NCBI GenBank assembly: GCA_964429655.1
Contig: CAYSCZ010000082.1
Coordinates: forward strand, 1 to 12,482
DNA length: 12,482 nt
Direction: 5' to 3'
DNA from: CAYSCZ01 sp964429655
GTDB taxonomy: Bacteria; Bacteroidota; Bacteroidia; Cytophagales; Cyclobacteriaceae
This document shows positions 6,921 to 12,482 of the stretch, one piece after another. The position numbers and the translations under genes were made by a program. Every line of letters begins with the position of its first letter. Within the stretch, counting starts at the first letter, position 1. The notes beneath the pieces are model-generated. The model ran no database searches. It saw only the letters and a list, made by a program, of their open reading frames with translations, and had not been told where the DNA came from.

Positions 6921-7763
6921 ATGAATATAATTAATGGCCAAACAATTCCTTTACATCATAACAGATCCATTACATATGATCTAAAATATCCTGGAGATGG
7001 ATCAATATTTCCATTAATCATATTTGTACATGGTTTTAAATCCTACAAAGATTGGGGTGCATATAACCTTGTATCGAATTATTTTGTACAGAAAGGATTC
7101 GCATTTCTGAAATTCAACCTTTCCCATAATGGCACAATACCGGAAAAGATGTCAGAATTTGCTGATTTAGAAGCATTTGGGAGAAATAATTTCAGCATAG
7201 AGATGGGAGACCTAAAACATATAATCGATATGGCACAGGAAGGATCCATTGTTGAAAAAGGTGTTGAATTTGATTTAGAAAGATTATTTCTCATTGGACA
7301 TAGCAGAGGTGGGGGTCTATGTCTGATGAAAACGGCCGAGGACTACCGGATTAAAAAACTAGTGACCTGGGCAGCCATCTCCTCGGTGGGTAAAAACTGG
7401 TCTAAAGAAGCTTTAAATCAATGGAAAGAAAAGGGGGTTACTTATATTCATAATGCACGAACCGGTCAGGATATGCCTTTGTATTATCAGATAGTTGAAG
7501 ACTATTATAATTATGAAGACAGATTTAATATTGAATCAATTGCACCGAAAATCAAAGCACCTACTCTATTAATTCACGGAGATGCTGACGAGACAGTCCC
7601 CTATTCTTCGGTGGAAGCATTGTTGAGTTGGAACACCAGTTTTAAACATATTCTTGTACCAAATGCAGGCCATACATTTGGGGCTAAAGAACCATGGGAG
7701 TATAACTATCTGCCTAATGACCTCCATAAGGTGCTTGATGATACAATTGAATTTTTAAGTTGA
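6921..7763 (+). CDS. Alpha/beta hydrolase divergent from the TetR-type regulator
   Basis: A 280-residue alpha/beta hydrolase of the dienelactone-hydrolase/prolyl-oligopeptidase-like type. Visible elements are the oxyanion segment FVHGFKS (35-41), the nucleophile elbow IGHSRGGG (125-132, Ser128), the acid in HGDADETVP (219-227, probably Asp223) and the base His251 in NAGHTFG. The triad is complete. No signal peptide is present, so it is probably cytosolic. It is not a close duplicate of the other hydrolase of the locus: motifs and N-terminal layout differ. The TetR palindrome at 6858-6873 lies 47 bases upstream of the start codon, so repression by that protein is likely. Its 3' end overlaps the end of the convergent acyltransferase fusion by 9 bases. 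Substrate unknown. Confidence 0.88.
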   Translation: MNIINGQTIPLHHNRSITYDLKYPGDGSIFPLIIFVHGFKSYKDWGAYNLVSNYFVQKGFAFLKFNLSHNGTIPEKMSEFADLEAFGRNNFSIEMGDLKHIIDMAQEGSIVEKGVEFDLERLFLIGHSRGGGLCLMKTAEDYRIKKLVTWAAISSVGKNWSKEALNQWKEKGVTYIHNARTGQDMPLYYQIVEDYYNYEDRFNIESIAPKIKAPTLLIHGDADETVPYSSVEALLSWNTSFKHILVPNAGHTFGAKEPWEYNYLPNDLHKVLDDTIEFLS

Positions 7764-9734
7764 TTTATATTGGTCTGAAAGCGCAATTGCCTTTTTAACA
7801 TATTTTTTAAAGGTTTTATGATATTGCAATAAAAATTCACTTAGCTCTGTTTTGATTAATGGCTTGGCTATATAGTCAGATAAATAAAATGGCTCATGAA
7901 TTATTGCCGTTAACGTTGTTTTAGTGATTTTCTTATCAAAATTAGCTACTGCTATTGGTATAATCATTGGTTCGGGTTCTACATAAGCTGCCAACTCAAA
8001 TGCACCGGTTTTAAAAACTGCAGGAGATTTTTCAGTTCTATAGCTTTTACCCTCCGGGGCAATCACTAAATTATTTCCACTTATTAATATCTCTTTGCCC
8101 TTATCCAAAAACAGATGCTTTAGAAATTTTGCAGGAGTAGGAGATTCTTCCAACTCCTGTATTTCTTTATTTCTAACATAAATATATCCCAAACGATCAT
8201 AGTACATTTTATGGCCATATTCTTTCAACCCTGACTGCCTTACCACTCTAATAGGGGTTTCTCCATATTTTTTATATAAGATCATTGATGACACAAAATG
8301 AGAATCAAGGGTCAGTTGAAAGTCATTTGGTAGCGTGTTTTCAGGATGATTGACAATATGATTCATAATAAAAATGTTACCTGGTTTTTCAGGCAGGTGC
8401 TTCATTCCCTGAATGATATAATTTGTATTTTCAAAAAGGTCCTGAAAAGCCTGGTTACAATTATTTCGTATTTGTATTGTTTGCATGTCAGGAGGGGCGT
8501 TGGCTACCGATTCATAGATATTCTGCAACTTGGTGTATAACTTCAATTCAATTTTTATACCTTCTAACAGGTTAAGCGATAGATTGGCCAGGTTTTGTTC
8601 CAATGGTTTTCCTTGTTCCCTTACTAAAGATAGAACCTCAAAAGCATCAGAAAAGGTGAGGCGGTTAGCAAGAAAGTGCGGGATCTTATGTAAAGGTGAC
8701 GATACATTTAACCTCGAAGCATTCTGTCCCAATAATGCTTTTATTGCTATAGTTACTTCATCGTACCGATAGGCTATCAGACGAATTCGCGTAGCCCTAA
8801 GTCGGTTTCCAATGGTCTGAAGCACACGATGCATCAGAGGAATACCAATCCGGGGATTAGTCCTGGCTATCTCTTCCAGATCCCTAGCATCGAATACTAT
8901 AGCTGTTGTTTTTTTTAATGTAGTGGCAGTTGCATGATATAAATATGGTGGCACGAATGCTGACCAGCCTATTGAATAACCAGGCGTGTCAATTGTTCTG
9001 ATTAAAATTTTATTGCTATATAAACTATCTAAATCCCTTACTGATAATTCAACTGCTCCGCAAAGTAAAATATAAAAATGATGGGCTTGTTGGTGTTCTT
9101 CCAGCAGTAATTGTCCTTTTTCGATGGTGATCATTCTGCCATGCCCCGCCAGCAATTCAAGGTCTGAATCCTGAAAAATATCAAAGTATATTTGCTTTCT
9201 CAATAAGTCCCTGGTGATGGCATTGTTTTCAATTATTTTGGTTTTGGATGATTCCTCACTTCCTAAATCATGTTCTGCGTTTGATTTTGATCCTACCAAA
9301 CGCAATCGCGATTGCGATAATCGTTCCATTGCTGCCATCGCTACTTTTTGTAATAATGGATAACCAATGCTTGGGTTTTGATTTATTATTTCATCAAACT
9401 TTGATTTTGATATGATATAAAAAGTACTGGATCGCTCAGTTCTTACGGTGGTAGTATACCGATAAGGAGCTCGAAATGCAGACCAGCCAATAAGACTGCC
9501 GTAGTTCCGGGTAACACCCACTAATAAATTTTTCTCAACCTCTTGCAACCACATCAAAAACTGAACAGCACCATCAATCAAGAAAAACACATTACGAGCT
9601 TCGCTATGTTGAAGAACTACCTCCTGATTTTGATCAAATTGTTTGCTTATTACAATCTTTGCGAATTTTTCCAGATCAACTTCCGACAAGTGTTGAAAAA
9701 AAGGCAATCTTCTCAATTGATCTTTAGATACCAT
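7755..9734 (-). CDS. Two cyclic-nucleotide-binding-like domains fused to a PlsC-type acyltransferase
   Basis: A 659-residue three-module protein. Modules one (about 9-140) and two (about 178-315) are CAP-type effector domains, an internal duplication sharing G-x-x-IGWSAF-x-x-PY-x-Y (79-93 and 252-266). In classical cAMP pockets this region reads GE...RAAT; here the Glu is replaced by Trp and the Arg place holds Tyr in both copies, so cAMP binding is doubtful. A helical linker (about 316-450) leads to a C-terminal domain resembling glycerolipid acyltransferases: IMNHIVNHP (456-464), LDSHFVSS (476-483), APEGKSYR (559-566, compare FPEGTRS), FKTGAFELA (574-582) and IIPIAV (591-596). The usual HX4D spacing is not met: His459 and Asp477 lie 18 residues apart. 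No membrane segment or signal peptide is obvious. The likely role is ligand-controlled acyl transfer to a lipid; substrate and ligand are unknown. Confidence 0.82.
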   Translation of the reverse strand: MVSKDQLRRLPFFQHLSEVDLEKFAKIVISKQFDQNQEVVLQHSEARNVFFLIDGAVQFLMWLQEVEKNLLVGVTRNYGSLIGWSAFRAPYRYTTTVRTERSSTFYIISKSKFDEIINQNPSIGYPLLQKVAMAAMERLSQSRLRLVGSKSNAEHDLGSEESSKTKIIENNAITRDLLRKQIYFDIFQDSDLELLAGHGRMITIEKGQLLLEEHQQAHHFYILLCGAVELSVRDLDSLYSNKILIRTIDTPGYSIGWSAFVPPYLYHATATTLKKTTAIVFDARDLEEIARTNPRIGIPLMHRVLQTIGNRLRATRIRLIAYRYDEVTIAIKALLGQNASRLNVSSPLHKIPHFLANRLTFSDAFEVLSLVREQGKPLEQNLANLSLNLLEGIKIELKLYTKLQNIYESVANAPPDMQTIQIRNNCNQAFQDLFENTNYIIQGMKHLPEKPGNIFIMNHIVNHPENTLPNDFQLTLDSHFVSSMILYKKYGETPIRVVRQSGLKEYGHKMYYDRLGYIYVRNKEIQELEESPTPAKFLKHLFLDKGKEILISGNNLVIAPEGKSYRTEKSPAVFKTGAFELAAYVEPEPMIIPIAVANFDKKITKTTLTAIIHEPFYLSDYIAKPLIKTELSEFLLQYHKTFKKYVKKAIALSDQYKST

Positions 9735-9740
9735 CTTGAA

Positions 9741-9809
9741 ATAGGTTAATTTAATAAGTTAATAAAAATCACGCGGATTTTCATATATTAACATTTGATG
9801 ATAGGTTAA
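9741..9809. promoter_or_regulatory. Divergent promoter spacer with a short dyad and direct repeats
   Basis: The 77-base spacer between the acyltransferase fusion (minus) and the esterase (plus) contains the dyad AAAATC-ACGCG-GATTTT (9765-9781) and the direct repeat ATAGGTTAA at 9741-9749 and 9801-9809. The second repeat puts AGG 6 bases before the esterase ATG and may act as a weak Shine-Dalgarno. Any role in shared regulation is conjecture. Confidence 0.3.
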
Positions 9810-9811
9810 AA

Positions 9812-10738
9812 ATGAAATTAAAACCAGCGATCACCCGGCCGGTAGATTTTTTTCAATTCTGGGATAAGACCTTAAAGCTATTAGCGCATATTCCATTGGA
9901 GTTAGTAAAAAATAAAAAAACAACAGACGCCAACCCTAAAATTGACCTGGAGTATCTGGAATTCAATTCATTTGACAATAAAAGAATTAGCGGTTATTTA
10001 CTCAAATGGAAAGATGAAAAAGAAAGGCCTTTGGTCATACACAGCCATGGTTACATGAGCCAAACTACTATACAATGGAACTGGGCACAATCGGGTATTA
10101 ATGTTTTGGGTGTAGACATCAGAGGGTTCGGAATGTCTAAAAAAGCGCTACCAAATATTTCGAAAAATGGATATGTATTATCCGGTATTGACTCACCGGA
10201 AACTTATGTGCTTAGAGGCGCCGTTTGTGACTATATCCAAGCTATCAGCGTTGGCAGGCAATTGTGTAAGGATAAAATTTCTACTTTAGCAGTAAAGGGT
10301 ATAAGCTTCGCCGGTGGATTAGCTTTGATGGCAGAAGCGCTGATAAAAGCTGCTGACTATTTGATTCTAGGCGTCCCCACATTTGGATGGGCTGAGGGCA
10401 GGCAGTTCTATGTTCAATCGGGGTCAGGTAGAGAAATCAATGAATATCTAAAGGATAATCCAAACATGGAGGAGGATACTATGTTAGTGTTACGGTACTT
10501 TGACCCAATAAATTTTGCGCAAGAAGTAAAATGCCGAACATTTATAGGGTTAGGGCTTGTCGACAAGGTAGTTCCTCCTCAAACAGTTTACTCTATAGTC
10601 AATCATCTCTCCGGACCGACAGAAATTATGGAGTTACCAGTGAGTCATTCAAATGATCCTGAAGAGATACTATGGAAAAAATTTGAGAAGAAGTGGATTC
10701 AAATGGTACTCAATGATAAAAAAAACCAGAAAGACTAA
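9812..10738 (+). CDS. Acetyl xylan esterase/cephalosporin deacetylase-like (AXE1 family) esterase
   Basis: A 308-residue alpha/beta hydrolase of the AXE1 type. Family marks are the N-terminal RPVDFFQFWDKTL, the HSHGY oxyanion segment (77-81), DIRGFGMS (102-109), the diagnostic GIDSPETYVLRG (125-136) and a nucleophile elbow GISFAGG (163-169, Ser165) where relatives usually have GxSQGG. The acid is probably Asp251 (GLVDKVVPP) and the base His279 (PVSHS). AXE1 enzymes remove acetyl groups from sugars, xylo-oligosaccharides or small esters. There is no signal peptide, so it would act on imported or internal substrates. No glycosidase or SusC/SusD genes are nearby, which argues against a dedicated xylan role. 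It shares a 77-base divergent spacer with the acyltransferase fusion and is followed by a large stem-loop. Confidence 0.85.
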   Translation: MKLKPAITRPVDFFQFWDKTLKLLAHIPLELVKNKKTTDANPKIDLEYLEFNSFDNKRISGYLLKWKDEKERPLVIHSHGYMSQTTIQWNWAQSGINVLGVDIRGFGMSKKALPNISKNGYVLSGIDSPETYVLRGAVCDYIQAISVGRQLCKDKISTLAVKGISFAGGLALMAEALIKAADYLILGVPTFGWAEGRQFYVQSGSGREINEYLKDNPNMEEDTMLVLRYFDPINFAQEVKCRTFIGLGLVDKVVPPQTVYSIVNHLSGPTEIMELPVSHSNDPEEILWKKFEKKWIQMVLNDKKNQKD

Positions 10739-10745
10739 ATTCCGG

Positions 10746-10825
10746 GGTTTAAAGCTACTGTAAAAGCAAAACCGCAACCTTCTTGGCTTTTTACAGTAAC
10801 CTACCTCCTGTAGCTTTCATAAACC
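10746..10825 (+). other. Large nested inverted repeat downstream of the esterase
   Basis: Outer arms GGTTTAAAGCT (10746-10756) pair with AGCTTT (10812-10817) and AAACC (10821-10825) around a 3-base bulge CAT. Inner arms ACTGTAAAAGC (10757-10767) and GCTTTTTACAGT (10786-10797) pair with one bulged T around an 18-base loop. It starts 7 bases after the esterase stop. No T run follows, so it is not a textbook intrinsic terminator; an mRNA 3'-end structure, a small RNA or a degenerate mobile repeat are options. The rest of the spacer, 10826-11032, shows no convincing gene or strong promoter. Confidence 0.6.
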
Positions 10826-11032
10826 TGTCTTTAATCATAAAATAATCCCTGAGCAAAGGATTGGACAAAAAGGGTGAAGAAGAAAAAAGTAAGGCATAGA
10901 ATTAAAGGCTTATAATTGTTTATACAACGAATGTTTAACCCAACTAATCAAACAAAATAGGTGCGGAGGTTTTTGAAATTTTTAATTATGTGATGATCCA
11001 CCAAAGAATACCTGTTAAACGTAAATTCAAAA

Positions 11033-12124
11033 ATGGAGGCAATTAAGAAGTTACTCTTATATTTCTTATTGACATTATCCATTACTCCATTATCAGCCCA
11101 ACAAGATAGCAACCAATATCCATGGGTCATTGGTGCAAGGATTCATGGTGGATTTATCATTCCTCATGCCCCTGATTTAAAAAGTTTAGCCCAAAATGAT
11201 CCTTCAGGTATACAGTTTGAAATAAGTAAATTAAAGATGAGTCAGCGTTCATGGGATTATTGCCGGTGCTTTCCAAAAATTGGCGCTGCATTTAATTACT
11301 ACAATTATTCAGAACCTGATACGCTGGGTTACTCCTACAACTTAAGCTTTTTTATTGAGCCTGAGTTTAGTGCTCATAAAAAAATATTTTTTTCATTAAG
11401 GCCACAATTGGGTGTTACTTACCTCAATAAACCATTTGATTCAATTAACAATCCTAACAACACTTTTTATAGCAGTACGATTAGCTTCTTAGTGAGTCTG
11501 AGTGCAGCAGTGAATGTTAACATTGCACCACGTTGGAGATTAAATTTTGCTGCAAATTACAATCATATATCTAACGGCGGCGTAAAAGAACCAAACAGAG
11601 GAATGAACTTTCCCACCTTAAGTATAGGTGTGGAGTATCTTACTGAAGCAGTAAAATTTCCAGGTTATTCAATAAACCGGGAACCTTATCAGAAGAGAAA
11701 GTTTCTTGATCTGGGTATTTTGTTATCTGCGCAAACTGCCAATGACCAACCGGGAAGACATCCACTATATGGCCTGTCAGGTAGTTATAACTTTTCAATA
11801 AACCGAAAGAGCATTATTAAAATATCAACTGAATGGGTAAATGATGGTGCCCTAAAGGAAAACCTTGAACAGGAAGGCCTTGATATGGATCATAACCGAA
11901 TAGCTATTCTGGTTGGGCACGATATGCTTATCGGAAGATTTAGGTTTGGATTTGATCTTGGGGCCTATGTCTACTCACCAGTGAAAGCCAGGGATCCTGT
12001 CTATCAACGATATTCATTAAGATATACCGTGAATAACAAATTTTATATTGGCACCACCATAAAATCACACCGGCAGGTGGCTGATTACCTTGATTTAAGA
12101 TTTGGAAAATTTATTCGTTTGTAG
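11033..12124 (+). CDS. Acyloxyacyl hydrolase, PagL-like lipid A 3-O-deacylase family, outer membrane
   Basis: A 363-residue protein with a clear signal peptide (KK, hydrophobic LLLYFLLTLSITPL, cleavage probably after SAQ near 23). The mature part is rich in alternating beta strands with aromatic residues, as in outer-membrane barrels. NYNHISNGGVKEPNRGMNFP (176-195) matches the active-site strand of PagL-type enzymes: His178 and Ser180 fit the catalytic His-x-Ser. In Pseudomonas PagL the acidic partner lies 12 residues after the Ser; here that place is Asn192, while Glu186 is only 6 away. It is much longer than PagL (about 150-170 residues mature), with about 160 extra C-terminal residues that look like further strands, as is common in Bacteroidota members. 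Expected role: removal of ester-linked acyl chains from lipid A or related lipids. No convincing Shine-Dalgarno precedes the ATG. Confidence 0.8.
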   Translation: MEAIKKLLLYFLLTLSITPLSAQQDSNQYPWVIGARIHGGFIIPHAPDLKSLAQNDPSGIQFEISKLKMSQRSWDYCRCFPKIGAAFNYYNYSEPDTLGYSYNLSFFIEPEFSAHKKIFFSLRPQLGVTYLNKPFDSINNPNNTFYSSTISFLVSLSAAVNVNIAPRWRLNFAANYNHISNGGVKEPNRGMNFPTLSIGVEYLTEAVKFPGYSINREPYQKRKFLDLGILLSAQTANDQPGRHPLYGLSGSYNFSINRKSIIKISTEWVNDGALKENLEQEGLDMDHNRIAILVGHDMLIGRFRFGFDLGAYVYSPVKARDPVYQRYSLRYTVNNKFYIGTTIKSHRQVADYLDLRFGKFIRL

Positions 12125-12482
12125 ATTGGAAAATAAAATGCTCAGAAATGGATGATAAGCTATTACAGAAATGCAAAACGATTTAATTACGTGCTTAATG
12201 ATGTATCGGTTTTCTTATAGATGATCTTTCCGGGGATAATTTTCTGATAGCTAAAATGCTTTAACCTGAATTATGCAATAGGAATCGTGATGAAGGCATA
12301 AAACGCAAAGAAAGAGGTACTTATGTTGATGAGGCATAGCACCGCTATGTTGATTCAACAAGTTGACGGTAAGTGCCTATTTCAAAGTGTTTTATGTCTG
12401 GAATAGATTTTTTATTGCATATTTCAGGTTTAACCCAGAATTGTCATTAGACTTTCTATTACATGGTTAAATCACTTCAAAT
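12125..12482. other. Gene-free stretch holding the full MITE-like repeat
   Basis: No coding sequence of credible length occurs in this 358-base stretch. Its main content is the palindromic element at 12260-12433. The first 135 bases after the PagL-like stop show no good terminator, and the last 49 bases show nothing recognisable. Confidence 0.7.
12260..12433 (+). repeat. MITE-like palindromic element, full copy
   Basis: Terminal inverted repeats CCTGAATTATGCAATA (12265-12280) and TATTGCATATTTCAGG (12413-12428) match at 15 of 16 positions and are flanked on both sides by TTTAA (12260-12264 and 12429-12433), which looks like a target-site duplication. The inside is also an imperfect palindrome: both arms carry CATAAAAC (12297-12304 and its complement), GAAA-x-AGG and ACTTA, then TGTTGA/TCAACA and CATAGC/GCTATG around ACC (12341-12343). 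The right arm has 9 extra bases between the TCAACA and TAAGT segments. The 164-bp core could fold into one long hairpin and encodes no transposase, so it looks like a non-autonomous element moved in trans. The first 116 bases recur inverted at 1-116. Confidence 0.8.

Noticed and set aside
10948..11130. A 60-codon minus-strand frame over the start of the PagL-like gene.
   Set aside because: It lies opposite a clear signal peptide and has no recognisable features.
12158..12253. Inverted repeat AGCTATTACAG and CTGATAGCT before the full repeat.
   Set aside because: The arms are 76 bases apart with unequal bulges; in AT-rich DNA this is easily chance.
12323..12406. A 27-codon frame inside the palindromic element, with a Shine-Dalgarno-like AAAGAAAGAGG 5 bases before its ATG and a matching start in copy 1.
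   Set aside because: It lies wholly inside the repeat, its sequence is explained by the hairpin arms, and its residues resemble no known small protein. The ribosome-site look is probably accidental.
1..12482. Defence, secretion, prophage or CRISPR system.
   Set aside because: No gene, repeat array or integrase of such systems is present; the proteins are metabolic, regulatory and lipid-related.

Overview
The window looks like chromosomal DNA of a low-GC member of the Bacteroidota, probably in the Cytophagales or a neighbouring order. The evidence is protein style (short type III malate dehydrogenase, ~700-residue PPK1, Bacteroidota-type acyloxyacyl hydrolase), AT-rich spacers with few Shine-Dalgarno sequences, and several exact matches to the Bacteroidota -7 promoter element TAnnTTTG. 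No rRNA, tRNA, CRISPR array or complete insertion sequence is visible.

Layout. Positions 1-116 hold a truncated copy of a palindromic, MITE-like repeat; a full copy in the opposite orientation lies at 12260-12433, so the two bracket the window. From 123 to 2013 there is a redox/stress-type group: an NADP-binding F420-reductase-like protein (minus), a DJ-1/PfpI-type protein (minus) and a divergent HxlR-type regulator (plus). A 100-base N run (1684-1783) removes the start of both divergent genes and their shared promoter region. Next come two plus-strand housekeeping genes, mdh (2156-3088) and ppk1 (3191-5290), separated by a strong intrinsic terminator that overlaps a possible ppk1 promoter.

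From 5292 to 7763 a TetR-type regulator sits between two alpha/beta hydrolases. Near-identical 14-bp palindromes lie in front of the regulator/divergent hydrolase and in front of the other hydrolase, so this reads as a small self-contained TetR regulon. From 7755 to 9734 (minus) lies an unusual fusion of two cyclic-nucleotide-binding-like domains to a divergent PlsC-type acyltransferase. Divergent from it is an AXE1-type acetyl esterase (9812-10738), followed by a large nested inverted repeat (10746-10825). The last gene (11033-12124) is an exported, outer-membrane PagL-like acyloxyacyl hydrolase.

How the parts may fit: mdh and ppk1 are core carbon and phosphate metabolism. The TetR locus, the acyltransferase fusion, the esterase and the PagL-like enzyme all deal with acyl or ester chemistry, which loosely suggests lipid or envelope remodelling; this is inference from neighbourhood only. 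The items most worth a second look are the palindromic element pair, the paired TetR operators and the CNB-CNB-acyltransferase fusion.
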